Shown in pieces: positions 25,963 to 34,443 of a stretch of DNA of 61,088 nt. Position 1 is the stretch's first letter, and the number at the start of each line of letters is the position of its first letter. The translations under genes were made by a program, and so were the position numbers. The notes under the pieces were generated by a model. The model saw only the letters and a program-made list of their open reading frames with translations. It was not told where the DNA came from and did not search any database. Source of the stretch: an uncultured Pseudomonadota bacterium (GTDB lineage Bacteria > Myxococcota_A > UBA796 > JAFGLY01); assembly GCA_937912125.1 (NCBI GenBank), contig CALDOK010000483.1:1-61088 (forward strand), in the 5' to 3' direction.

Positions 25963-26928
25963 ATGGCCCGCTACGACTCGGTCCTGGACCTGGTGGGGAA
26001 CACCCCCGTCGTCCGCTTGAACAGTGTTGGCAAGGAGCTCGCTTGCAACCTCTGGGGCAAGTGCGAGTTCCTCAACCCCGGTGGCTCCGTCAAGGACCGC
26101 ATCGGCGTGCGCATGGTGCTCGAGGCCGAGAAGTCCGGCCGCATCAAGCCCGGCGACACCCTCATCGAGCCCACCTCGGGCAACACGGGCATCGGCATGT
26201 CCATGGCCACCGCCGTGCGTGGCTACAACATGATCATCACCATGCCCGAGAAGATGAGCATGGAGAAGCAGTGGACGATGGAGGCCCTGGGGGCCGAGAT
26301 CATCCGCACCCCCACGGAAGCCGCCTGGGACGCCCCCGAGAGCCACATCGGCATCGCCATCAAGCTCGAGGCCGAGCTCGAGCGGGCCCACATCCTGGAC
26401 CAGTACTCGAACCCGAACAACCCTGACGCCCACTACGAGGGCACCGGGGCCGAGATCGTGGCCGACTTCGGTCAGGACCTCCACATGGTGGTCATGGGCG
26501 TCGGCACCGGCGGCACCATCACCGGCGTGGCCCGCAAGATCAAGGAGGCCATCCCCCACTGCAAGGTCGTGGGCGTGGACCCCTACGGTTCCATCCTGGG
26601 TGGCGGCGACGAGGTGCACAGCTACCAGGTGGAGGGCATCGGCTACGACTTCTTCCCCGAAGTGCTGAACAACGGCCTCATCGACCGCTACATCAAGACC
26701 TCCGACAAGGAGTCCTTCCTGATGGCGCGCAGGCTCATCCGCGAAGAGGGCCTGCTGGTGGGCGGCTCGTCAGGCGCGGCCATGTGGGCGGCGCTACAGG
26801 TGGCCGGTGAGCTCGAGGCGGGCCAGAATTGCCTGATCCTGCTGCCCGATTCTATCCGCAACTACATGACCAAGTTCCTGTCTCCCGAGTGGATGAAGGA
26901 CCAGGGCTTCCTGCCCGAAGAGGAGTAA
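25963..26928 (+). CDS. cbs: Cystathionine beta-synthase (catalytic core only)
   Basis: A 321-aa PLP enzyme. Lys44 in GGSVKDR is the cofactor lysine, with SGNTGIG (about 72-78) and GVGTGGT (about 178) binding the phosphate. Stretches such as AKSGR...KPGDT, MPEKMSMEK, RTPTEAAWDAPESHIG, VEGIGYDF and SIRNYMTKFLS match eukaryotic and bacterial cystathionine beta-synthase rather than plain cysteine synthase. The regulatory CBS-pair domain is missing and so is any heme domain. It would condense serine and homocysteine to cystathionine. It is followed after 2 nt by the gamma-lyase/synthase gene, which supports a transsulfuration operon. Confidence 0.88.
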   Translation: MARYDSVLDLVGNTPVVRLNSVGKELACNLWGKCEFLNPGGSVKDRIGVRMVLEAEKSGRIKPGDTLIEPTSGNTGIGMSMATAVRGYNMIITMPEKMSMEKQWTMEALGAEIIRTPTEAAWDAPESHIGIAIKLEAELERAHILDQYSNPNNPDAHYEGTGAEIVADFGQDLHMVVMGVGTGGTITGVARKIKEAIPHCKVVGVDPYGSILGGGDEVHSYQVEGIGYDFFPEVLNNGLIDRYIKTSDKESFLMARRLIREEGLLVGGSSGAAMWAALQVAGELEAGQNCLILLPDSIRNYMTKFLSPEWMKDQGFLPEEE

Positions 26929-26930
26929 CG

Positions 26931-28076
26931 ATGCACTTCGACACCAAGGTCGTCCGCGCGGGCATCAGCCCCGATCCCACCACCGGCGCCATCGTGCCGC
27001 CCATCTACCAGAGCGCCACCTTCGTGCTCGAGGAAGTAGGCAAGGACAAGGGCTTCGACTACACGCGCTCGTCCAACCCCACCCGCTTCACCCTCGAGGC
27101 CAACCTGGCGGCCATCGAGGGCGCCAAGCACGCCGCGTGCTTCGCCTCAGGCATGTCAGCGGTCGATGCGGTCATGAAGCTCTTCTCCCAGGGCGACCAC
27201 ATCGTCAGCTCCGATGACGTCTACGGCGGCGTGTCCCGGCTGTTCAACCAGTTCCTGGTGCGCCAGGGCCTGAGCTTCACCTACGTGGACTCCAGCTTCC
27301 CCGAGAAGGTCGAAGCGGCCATCCAGCCCAACACCAAGATCATCTGGATCGAGACCCCCACCAACCCGCTGCTCAAGGTCAGCGACGTCAAGGCCCTGGC
27401 CGACCTGGCCCACTCCCGCGGCCTGCTGCTGGGCGTGGACTCCACCTTCGCCACCCCGGCGCTGCTGCGGCCCCTCGAGCTGGGCGCCGACATCGTGATG
27501 CACTCCACCACCAAGTACATCAGTGGCCACAACCAGCTGATCGGCGGCGTGGTGCTCACCAACAGCGACGAGCTGCAGGCCCGCTTCCGGCACTTCCAGA
27601 AGTCCATCGGCGCCATCCCCAGCCCCTTCGACAGCTGGCTCACCCTGCTGGGGGTCAAGACCCTGAGCCTGCGCATGGAGCGCCACTCGGAAAACGCCAT
27701 GGCCGTCGCCACCTTCCTCGAGCGGCACCCCAAGGTGGCCAAGGTCACCTACCCGGGGCTCGAGTCCCACCCCATGCACCACGTGGCCAAGGCCCAGATG
27801 TCGGCCTTCTCCGGCATGATCAGCTTCGAGCTGGTGGGCGGAATCCCCGCGGGCAAGAAGCTGCTCAACAGCGTCAAGCTCTGCGCCCTGGCCGAGAGCC
27901 TCGGCGCCGTCGAGACCATGATCACCCACCCGGCCACCATGACCCACGTCGAGGTCCCCCGCGAAGAGCGTCTGGCCCGCGGCCTGACCGACGGCCTGGT
28001 GCGCTTGAGCGTAGGCATCGAGTACGTGGGCGACATCCTCGCCGACCTCGAGCAGGCCCTGGATCAGGTCGACTAG
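26931..28076 (+). CDS. Cystathionine gamma-lyase/synthase family PLP enzyme
   Basis: A 381-aa Cys/Met-metabolism PLP enzyme. Lys195 in HSTTKYISGH binds the cofactor, Asp170 in VDSTFATP pairs with the pyridine nitrogen, and Tyr44 in FDYTRSSNPTR contacts the phosphate. Two usual residues differ: Ser in place of Asn in VDSTFA, and NQL in place of SDV after the lysine motif. With cystathionine beta-synthase directly upstream, cleavage of cystathionine to cysteine (gamma-lyase) is the likeliest role. Gamma-synthase or methionine gamma-lyase cannot be excluded. The start at 26931 follows the upstream stop by 2 nt. Confidence 0.88.
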   Translation: MHFDTKVVRAGISPDPTTGAIVPPIYQSATFVLEEVGKDKGFDYTRSSNPTRFTLEANLAAIEGAKHAACFASGMSAVDAVMKLFSQGDHIVSSDDVYGGVSRLFNQFLVRQGLSFTYVDSSFPEKVEAAIQPNTKIIWIETPTNPLLKVSDVKALADLAHSRGLLLGVDSTFATPALLRPLELGADIVMHSTTKYISGHNQLIGGVVLTNSDELQARFRHFQKSIGAIPSPFDSWLTLLGVKTLSLRMERHSENAMAVATFLERHPKVAKVTYPGLESHPMHHVAKAQMSAFSGMISFELVGGIPAGKKLLNSVKLCALAESLGAVETMITHPATMTHVEVPREERLARGLTDGLVRLSVGIEYVGDILADLEQALDQVD

Positions 28077-28111
28077 TCTCCACAGTCTCCGCAGTCTCCG
28101 CCCATCACTCC

Positions 28112-29494
28112 ATGGGGGTCCCCATGTCGCCCGTCGTTCGTTTCCACAGCACCAACCACCAGGACATGGACAAGAGCCTGGCCCACGCCTTGCTCAACGG
28201 GCAGGCGGCCGACAAGGGCCTGTTCATGCCCGAGCCCATCCCCAGCTTCGATCGCAGGGAGCTGGTGCGGCTGTCGCAGATCTCCTACCCGGAGCTCGCC
28301 TACGAGGTGCTCTCTCGGTACGTGGATGACGAGTTCACGAACGAAGAGCTGCTGGGGCTGTGCCACAGCGCCTACGACTACCCGGTGCCCCTGGAGCGGG
28401 TCACCGGGCGTCGGCACGTGATGCGGCTGGACCAGGGCCCCACGGCCAGCTTCAAGGACTTCGCGGCCCGCATGATGGGCCGCATGCTGGGTCGCCTGGT
28501 CAAGCCTGGCGAGCCGCCCCTGGTGATCCTCACGGCCACCTCGGGCGACACGGGCTCGGCCGTGGCCCAGGCCTTCGCCGGGGTGGACAACATCGCGGTG
28601 GTGGTGCTGTTCCCCGTGGACGAGGTCAGCGACCGCCAGCGCAAGCAGATGACCACCATCGGTGGCAACGTCCGCACCATCGGCGTGCAGGGCAAGTTCG
28701 ACGACTGCCAGGCCATGGTCAAGCGCGCCTTCACGGATCCAGTGGTGGGCGGCATCCGCCTGTCCTCGGCCAACTCCATCAACATCGGCCGCCTGCTGCC
28801 CCAGTCGGTCTACTACATGCACGCCTACCTGCGGCTGGCCAAGGTCACCGAAGGCGAGCGCATGATCATCTCGGTGCCCTGCGGCAACTTCGGCAACCTC
28901 TGCGGCGGCCTGTTCGCCCAGCGGGGCGGCCTGCCGGTTGAACGCTTCGTGGTCGCCACAAACGCCAACGACGAAGTGCCCATCTTCTTCGACACCGCGG
29001 CCTACAACAAGATCGAGCCCAGCCGCACCTGCATCTCGAACGCCATGAACGTGGGCCACCCCTCGAACCTGGCCCGCCTGGTGGGTCTGTACGGTGGGCA
29101 CCTGGACGAAGTGGGCATCCTGCACAAGGCTCCCGACATGGAAGCCATCCGCCGCGACATGTGGTCCACCTCGGTCAGCGATGCCGAGACCCGCGCGTGC
29201 ATCGCCCGCACCTGGAAGGACCACGGCGTGATGCTCGAGCCCCACGGCGCCGTGGGCTGGGCGGGCCTGGAGCGCTACTTCGAGGCCGGCTTGGCTGACA
29301 AGGACGCTGTGGCCGTCAGCCTCGAGACCGCCCACCCCGCCAAGTTCCCCGACGAGATCATCAGCCTCACCGGCATCGATCCCGCCGTCCCCCCCAGCCT
29401 GGCCCGCATCGAGCAGCTCACAGAGGAATACCCCACCATCGGCGTGGACTACGAGCTGTTCCGCACCATGCTGCAGGACTGGCACGGAGTCTGA
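28112..29494 (+). CDS. thrC: Threonine synthase
   Basis: A 460-aa fold-type II PLP enzyme with the threonine synthase N-terminus (VRFHSTN, ADKGLFMPEPIP), cofactor Lys115 in GPTASFKDFAAR, TATSGDTGSAVAQAF and VPCGNFGNLCGG. It converts O-phosphohomoserine to threonine. The length and the N-terminal domain fit the longer enteric/yeast-like class. Two starts 12 nt apart are possible (28112 and 28124), and the nucleotides between them form a short palindrome. It lies 35 nt after the gamma-lyase/synthase gene and 3 nt before the mutase-family gene. Confidence 0.93.
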   Translation: MGVPMSPVVRFHSTNHQDMDKSLAHALLNGQAADKGLFMPEPIPSFDRRELVRLSQISYPELAYEVLSRYVDDEFTNEELLGLCHSAYDYPVPLERVTGRRHVMRLDQGPTASFKDFAARMMGRMLGRLVKPGEPPLVILTATSGDTGSAVAQAFAGVDNIAVVVLFPVDEVSDRQRKQMTTIGGNVRTIGVQGKFDDCQAMVKRAFTDPVVGGIRLSSANSINIGRLLPQSVYYMHAYLRLAKVTEGERMIISVPCGNFGNLCGGLFAQRGGLPVERFVVATNANDEVPIFFDTAAYNKIEPSRTCISNAMNVGHPSNLARLVGLYGGHLDEVGILHKAPDMEAIRRDMWSTSVSDAETRACIARTWKDHGVMLEPHGAVGWAGLERYFEAGLADKDAVAVSLETAHPAKFPDEIISLTGIDPAVPPSLARIEQLTEEYPTIGVDYELFRTMLQDWHGV

Positions 29495-29497
29495 TTC

Positions 29498-30730
29498 ATG
29501 GCTTCCCCCGTCAAGTACATCATCCTGCTCACCGACGGTGCCGCCGATCTGCCCATCGAGCGCATGGCCGGGCTCACTCCCCTGGCCGTGGCCCGCAAGC
29601 CGCTCATCGACGCCCTGGCCACCGCTGGCCGCGGCGGAACCCTGGCCACCGTGCCATCGCACATGTCTCCCGACTCGGCCGTCGCCAACCTCTCAGTGCT
29701 CGGCTACGACGCCGCGTCGGCCTACCAAGGCCGAGGCGTGCTCGAGGCCGCCAGCCTGGGCGTCGAGCTGGGCCCCGACGATGTGGCCATGCGGCTCAAC
29801 CTCATCGGCATCGCCGACGAGTGCATCGCCGACCACAGCTCGGGCCACATCTCGAGCGAAGAAGCCTTCGCGCTGCTGGACGACCTGCGCAGCGAGCTGG
29901 CCAAGGACGGCGTCGAGTTCTTCCCGGGCAACAGCTACCGCCACCTGGTGGTGCTGCGGGGCGCCCGCTTCGACCCCCGGGTCGATGACTGGCCCCCCCA
30001 CGACCACGTGGGCAAGCCCATCCGCGAAGCCCGCATCACCGCGCGGGTGCCCGAGGCCGAGTACACCGCCGCAGTGCTCAACCGCATCACCACCGCGTCG
30101 CGCTCGGTGCTGACCAACCACCCCGTCAACCAGGCCCGCATCGCCCGGGGCAAGCGCCCCGCCGGCGCCGTCTGGTTCTGGGCCGCTGGCCGCAAGCCCG
30201 CCATGCGCACCCTGCAGGAGCGCTACGGCATCACCGGCGCCATCATCAGCGCCGTGGACCTCATCCACGGCCTGGGCGTCTACGCCGGCATGACCTCCAT
30301 GGTCGTAGAAGGCGCCACGGGCCTGCACGACACCAACTACGAGGGCAAGGCCGCCGCCGCCCTCGAGGCCCTCGAGGGCCACGACCTGGTCTACGTGCAT
30401 GTCGAGGGGCCCGACGAGAGCGGCCACGCCCGGGACCTGGGCCTCAAGATCCACTGCCTCGAGAGCATCGACAAGCGCCTGGTGGCCAAGATCCAGGCTG
30501 GGCTCGAGGGCAAGGACTGGAAGGTCGTCTGGGCCGTGCTGCCCGACCACCTCACCCCGGTGGAGCGTGGCGATCACGTGGGTTCGCCAGTGCCCGTCAT
30601 CATCGCCGACCCCGACAAGCCGGCGGATGCGGTGACCTGCTACTCCGAGGTCGGAGTGCTGGGCGGCGCCCTGGGCGAGATGGTGGGCCCGGAGTTCATG
30701 GACGAGCTGCTGTGGCGGGTGCGGGGCTAG
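29498..30730 (+). CDS. apgM: ApgM-family phosphoglycerate mutase / proposed homoserine kinase
   Basis: A 410-aa alkaline-phosphatase-superfamily protein of the archaeal-type cofactor-independent phosphoglycerate mutase family. It has Asp13 in LLTDGAAD, the phosphoryl-accepting Ser60 in MSPDSAVANLSVLGYD, HVEGPDESGHARD and LPDHLTPV. A subset of this family is annotated as proposed homoserine kinase because it sits beside threonine genes, exactly as here, 3 nt after thrC. That subset would supply O-phosphohomoserine to threonine synthase. Sequence alone does not decide between the mutase and kinase roles. Its last 44 nt recur almost unchanged at 32442-32485. Confidence 0.85.
   Translation: MASPVKYIILLTDGAADLPIERMAGLTPLAVARKPLIDALATAGRGGTLATVPSHMSPDSAVANLSVLGYDAASAYQGRGVLEAASLGVELGPDDVAMRLNLIGIADECIADHSSGHISSEEAFALLDDLRSELAKDGVEFFPGNSYRHLVVLRGARFDPRVDDWPPHDHVGKPIREARITARVPEAEYTAAVLNRITTASRSVLTNHPVNQARIARGKRPAGAVWFWAAGRKPAMRTLQERYGITGAIISAVDLIHGLGVYAGMTSMVVEGATGLHDTNYEGKAAAALEALEGHDLVYVHVEGPDESGHARDLGLKIHCLESIDKRLVAKIQAGLEGKDWKVVWAVLPDHLTPVERGDHVGSPVPVIIADPDKPADAVTCYSEVGVLGGALGEMVGPEFMDELLWRVRG
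30680..30723 (+). repeat. 44-bp direct repeat, copy 1 (3' end of the apgM-family gene)
   Basis: This segment encodes MVGPEFMDELLWRV at the end of the intact gene. It matches 32442-32485 at 43 of 44 positions; the only change is TTC to CTC. The two copies bracket the lipoprotein gene at 30731-32347. Confidence 0.95.
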
Positions 30731-32347
30731 CTAGAAGCACTCCACCGTGTTGTCGGCATGCACGGCGCAGCCGTGCTCCGAGACGACATCGACCAGGATG
30801 AAGTCATCGCCATCTGGGGGCGTAGGCGCGTGGGAGCCGAAGCACTCGAGCTCGCCCGCGGTGGTGACGGCACAGCCGGATTGATTGTGCCAGATCGAGA
30901 CATCGACGAAGCTTCCTTCGATGGCCTCGAGCTCATCGCGACCGAAACAGCTCATCTCGTCGCTCCCCACCGGGATGCCGCAGGCTCCCTGGTTCCCCGC
31001 CGAGTAGCGCCCGACCGCCCAGGTCACACTGCTGCTCCCACCCCCCGCACCGGAGTAGCGGCAGTGGACGACGCCATCATCGCGCTGAGCGCACGCGCTC
31101 CCATGCCCCCCTTTGACGCTCTCCCAGAAATCTCCGTCACGGTTCCAGTCATCCGAGCACCACCCGCCACTGGAGGCGTGCTCGACACACCCGAAGGTCC
31201 CATCCGACCGTGTCCAACCGACCCCCGTCGGTTCCATGCTGTAGCCGTTGGTGGAGACCGCCACCCCCGTCATGCCGCTCTCCTTCAACCACGACGTCAC
31301 GAAACCGTTCTGATCCCAGCAGATCCCTGTGCCCTCGTTTCGCACTCCACAGATGAGGTAGTTTCCCCCATCGATGTCGATGAAAAGATCCTCGGGTGAG
31401 GCCAGGTCCCCGAAGCAGCTGACCACACCGTTGCTCAGCCGCACGCAGCCGTCGTCACTGGCAGACAACGCGATCTCCAGGACCCCACAGCCCTCGCCGA
31501 CATCGTGGTAGACAGCGTCATCGCAGTCATCGGCGTTGCCCACGAAGCCCTCTGGGGTCTCGCAGCCCAGCTCGATGGAGGCATAGTCGCCGAAGCCGTC
31601 TGCATCCGCATCCGCGTACCAGGTCGTGAAGCTGTCCTCGCTCACGCTCGGGTCGAGGTCGTCGATCAGCAGATCGCAGTCTTCGTCCTCGTCCTCGTCA
31701 TCACAGACCTCGACCCCCGCCGGGTTCACGTCCTCCCGTTCGTCGTTGCAGTCCAGGTCGTTCACCACGTAGCCGGAGGGGGGATCGCAGGTGAGCAGCT
31801 CGACCTCGGGATCACCGTAGCCGTCGGCGTCCTCATCGGCGTACCAGGGGTTCTCGGGATGCACGAGCGGGTCGCCATCATCGCAGTCGTCGGCGTTGTC
31901 AGCGAAGCCGACGGGCTGGTCGCACTGCTCACGGCTCTCGGTCGACACGCCGTACTGATCCCCGTCCGCGTCCAGGTACCAGATCGGGATCTCGACGCCG
32001 TCGTCGATCAGATCGTCGCAGTCGTCATCGACCCCATTGCAGAGCTCGGCCGCGCCAGGGAACACCGCCGGGTCGTCGTCGTCGCAGTCGCCGCCCTGCT
32101 CGGCGCCGTCCTCCTGCTCGCAACGCTCGACGGTGGCCTCGCTGCCAAATCCGTCACCGTCCACGTCCACGAACCAGAGCTGGGCTGCTCCCTTTGTTGA
32201 GTCCAGGTCGTCACAGTCCACGGGGCGCGGGATCCCATCGCCGTCCAGATCCATACGCTCGGCGAGGTCCTGCTCAGTGAGGAGGGGACAGCCGACCAGC
32301 AGCCAGAGCATGGACGAGAGCACACAAAGCCAAGAACGAGATTCCAC
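30731..32347 (-). CDS. Lipoprotein with MopE-type Asp-rich motifs and seven Cys-pair repeats
   Basis: A 538-aa lipoprotein (lipobox LLVGC, Cys20), GTG start with GGAGG 6 nt upstream. Residues about 32-290 hold repeated Asp-rich metal-binding motifs of the MopE kind (DxDGDG, GDCDDDDPAVFPGAAELCNGVDDDC). From about 295 to the end come seven units with one cysteine pair each (GCVRLSNGVVSC, ACAQRDDGVVHC, GCAVTTAGELEC and so on), degenerate relatives of the RCC1-like blades in the lipoprotein encoded at 11749. Base composition is clearly lower in GC (about 57-67% in sampled lines) than its neighbours. It lies inside a 44-bp direct repeat, which suggests acquisition. It is probably a calcium-binding surface protein. 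Confidence 0.8.
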   Translation of the reverse strand: MESRSWLCVLSSMLWLLVGCPLLTEQDLAERMDLDGDGIPRPVDCDDLDSTKGAAQLWFVDVDGDGFGSEATVERCEQEDGAEQGGDCDDDDPAVFPGAAELCNGVDDDCDDLIDDGVEIPIWYLDADGDQYGVSTESREQCDQPVGFADNADDCDDGDPLVHPENPWYADEDADGYGDPEVELLTCDPPSGYVVNDLDCNDEREDVNPAGVEVCDDEDEDEDCDLLIDDLDPSVSEDSFTTWYADADADGFGDYASIELGCETPEGFVGNADDCDDAVYHDVGEGCGVLEIALSASDDGCVRLSNGVVSCFGDLASPEDLFIDIDGGNYLICGVRNEGTGICWDQNGFVTSWLKESGMTGVAVSTNGYSMEPTGVGWTRSDGTFGCVEHASSGGWCSDDWNRDGDFWESVKGGHGSACAQRDDGVVHCRYSGAGGGSSSVTWAVGRYSAGNQGACGIPVGSDEMSCFGRDELEAIEGSFVDVSIWHNQSGCAVTTAGELECFGSHAPTPPDGDDFILVDVVSEHGCAVHADNTVECF

Positions 32348-32408
32348 GACCCCTCCGTTCGAACCGACCTACCCAGCCTAACACCGCTGAGAGGCCGTCT
32401 GGACAACG

Positions 32409-32495
32409 ATGGGCACCTCGGAGACCGGTGTGCAGCGCGCCATGGTGGGCCCGGAGCTCATGGACGAGCTGCTGTGGCGGGTGCGCACGGAGTAG
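32409..32495 (+). pseudogene. Duplicated C-terminal fragment of the apgM-family gene
   Basis: A 28-codon frame (MGTSETGVQRAMVGPE..., ending LLWRVRTE) reproduces the last residues of the mutase-family protein. The 44-bp core at 32442-32485 is almost identical to 30680-30723. The part before it aligns only loosely (SETGVQ against SEVGVL). The rest of the gene is absent, so this is a gene fragment or the second end of an integration site, not a working enzyme. Confidence 0.8.
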
Positions 32496-32504
32496 GATGC
32501 GTCC

Positions 32505-33506
32505 ATGGTCATCGTCGCCGTGGTCTTCGTCCTCCCCCTGGTGCTCGCCCTGGGCGTCGCCGGGCCGATCCTGGTGCTCGTGGCCGTCCGTGAGCACGGA
32601 CAGCACGGGCGGTGGGGGTGGCCGCGGGCGCTGCTCGTCTCCTCGGTGAACGCTCTGCTGACCGGGGCGCTGGCGGCCATCCCCGCGGCGTTCATCGCCG
32701 CAGGCATCCCCGACGAGAACGCGGGGGAGGCGATGTTGGTGCTGATGAGCATGGCCGGGGGAGCAGGGGCGGTGGTGGGGTTCGGCCTCAGCCTCCCGCT
32801 CACGCTGATCCCGTCCACGCTGCTGCGGCGGCGACGGGAGCGAGCCGGTGACCCCGAGCCCCCTCGCCAAGGCGCCTTCTCGGCCAGCCTGGCCGCCTGC
32901 GCGGTCTCGCTGACCGTCCTGGCCTGCCTGCTGGTGGTGACCGGTTGCCTGGTGGAGGGGTTCCGCGGGGGCCTCATGGCCTCGCCGGCGCTGCTGCCTG
33001 GGATGCTGCTGGCCCTGGCGGCCATCCTGGGTCGCCGCTGGGTCGCCGGAGGGCTCGCCCTGGCGCTGTCCCTGCTTCCCGCGCTGCTGGTGGGTGCCTA
33101 CGCCCTGTGGGATCTTCCCGAAGCCCGGACTGCGCAGCACCACCAGGCGCGTGTCGTGGACAAGGGCGTGCCCCAGGACCAGTCCCTGCTGCAGCCCTAC
33201 CCGGTGGACCACGAAGCGGGACACCACGGGCTCATCCTGGCCTACGACGACTGCGATGAGCAGGTGGGCGCGCGCATCTCCCCGCGCAAGCGAGGGGGAC
33301 TGCCCGACGAGCCCAGCCCCGAGCTGGCCCGCTGCCTGGACCGCTACGCGGTAGGCGACACCCTGGACGTGGCCTTCGAGATTCGCACCAAGCGCTTCTC
33401 CGGGGCCTTCATCCAGTACGACGTGGTGCAGGTGGGGGACTGCCCCATCCCCAAGGCGCAGAACCAGACGGTGCCCGCGCTGACCCACTGCCCGGTGCGG
33501 TGGTAG
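32505..33506 (+). CDS. Hypothetical integral membrane protein
   Basis: A 333-aa protein with six probable membrane helices in residues 1-205 and a soluble C-terminal domain of about 125 residues containing several cysteines (YDDCDEQ, ARCLDRY, GDCPIP). An Arg cluster (RRRRER) after helix 3 suggests a cytoplasmic loop. No family was recognised. The ATG at 32505 has AGGA 8 nt upstream. It starts 10 nt after the apgM-family fragment. Confidence 0.7.
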   Translation: MVIVAVVFVLPLVLALGVAGPILVLVAVREHGQHGRWGWPRALLVSSVNALLTGALAAIPAAFIAAGIPDENAGEAMLVLMSMAGGAGAVVGFGLSLPLTLIPSTLLRRRRERAGDPEPPRQGAFSASLAACAVSLTVLACLLVVTGCLVEGFRGGLMASPALLPGMLLALAAILGRRWVAGGLALALSLLPALLVGAYALWDLPEARTAQHHQARVVDKGVPQDQSLLQPYPVDHEAGHHGLILAYDDCDEQVGARISPRKRGGLPDEPSPELARCLDRYAVGDTLDVAFEIRTKRFSGAFIQYDVVQVGDCPIPKAQNQTVPALTHCPVRW

Positions 33507-33586
33507 GCCCTCCCTGGACGGTCTGCGGCCTGCCGCCCAGGCGGCCAGCGGAATAGGGTGTTCCCGCCTGCAACCCGAGCCGAAGC

Positions 33587-34390
33587 GTGGTTCTCCCGTT
33601 CATCGCCCTGCTGACCGCCACCGCCCAGGCCGCCTGTCCGGCGGGCGCGGGTGATCCGGGCACGCACGCCAGCGCCGCGCTGGTCGCCTACGAGAAGCTC
33701 GAGGTGGAGCTCTTTCGCGAACGGGTGGAACAGGCGCAGCAGGCCGTGCCCTGCCTGGCGAGCGCCATCGACCCACAGGACGCGGCGCAGCTGCACTTGG
33801 TCAGCGCGCTCGAGGCCTGGACCCGACGCGACGAGGATCAGGTCCAGCAGGCTCTGCGCGCCTTGCTGGAGCTGCAGCCCGACTACCAGCCCAGCGTCAT
33901 CATGGCCCCGGACGGTGGCGGCTTGGCCGCGGCCTTCGAGGTGGCTCGGGCAGCGGGGCCGGGCACCAAGGCTCCCCTCCCGGGCCTCGAGCTGTACGTG
34001 GATGGTCAGCGCAGCGCGGCCCTTCCCCAAGAGCGCGCCGCCGTGGTGCAGTGGGCCGCGGTGGCCAGCTTCGAGAGCCGCTACGCCTGGCCGGGTTCCT
34101 TCGACCCCGACCTGCGCCGGGCCACCCGCCTCGTCGGCGCCCCCACCCCCGTGCCCTCGGGCTCGCACCGTTCCCGTCGGCTGGCCATCGCGGCAGCCGC
34201 CACCGGGCTGGTGGCCCTGGTGGGCGCCAGCCAGGCCAACGACGCCTGGGACGCCTTCCACGAGACCGATTCCTTGGACGACGCCCAGCGCTACTACACC
34301 CGAAACCGGGTGTTCGCCGTCGGCTCGGGCCTGGCAGCCGCGGGCACAGCCGGGCTGGCCGTCGGCGCCGTGGTGGTCTGGGAGTGGTGA
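33587..34390 (+). CDS. Hypothetical secreted or membrane protein next to Ser/Thr kinase
   Basis: A 267-aa protein beginning at GTG with a signal peptide (MVLPFIALLTATAQA). A helical, TPR-like region (about 25-105) is followed by a beta stretch and two C-terminal hydrophobic segments (about 198-215 and 242-262). Proteins of this layout are common beside kinases in myxobacteria, but no family was recognised. It ends 53 nt before the kinase start and may be co-transcribed with it. Confidence 0.7.
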   Translation: MVLPFIALLTATAQAACPAGAGDPGTHASAALVAYEKLEVELFRERVEQAQQAVPCLASAIDPQDAAQLHLVSALEAWTRRDEDQVQQALRALLELQPDYQPSVIMAPDGGGLAAAFEVARAAGPGTKAPLPGLELYVDGQRSAALPQERAAVVQWAAVASFESRYAWPGSFDPDLRRATRLVGAPTPVPSGSHRSRRLAIAAAATGLVALVGASQANDAWDAFHETDSLDDAQRYYTRNRVFAVGSGLAAAGTAGLAVGAVVVWEW

Positions 34391-34443
34391 GCGCACGGCC
34401 TGGTGAACCGCGCAGCGAGCCCCGCTGCGACCGGGGGGCGTGA

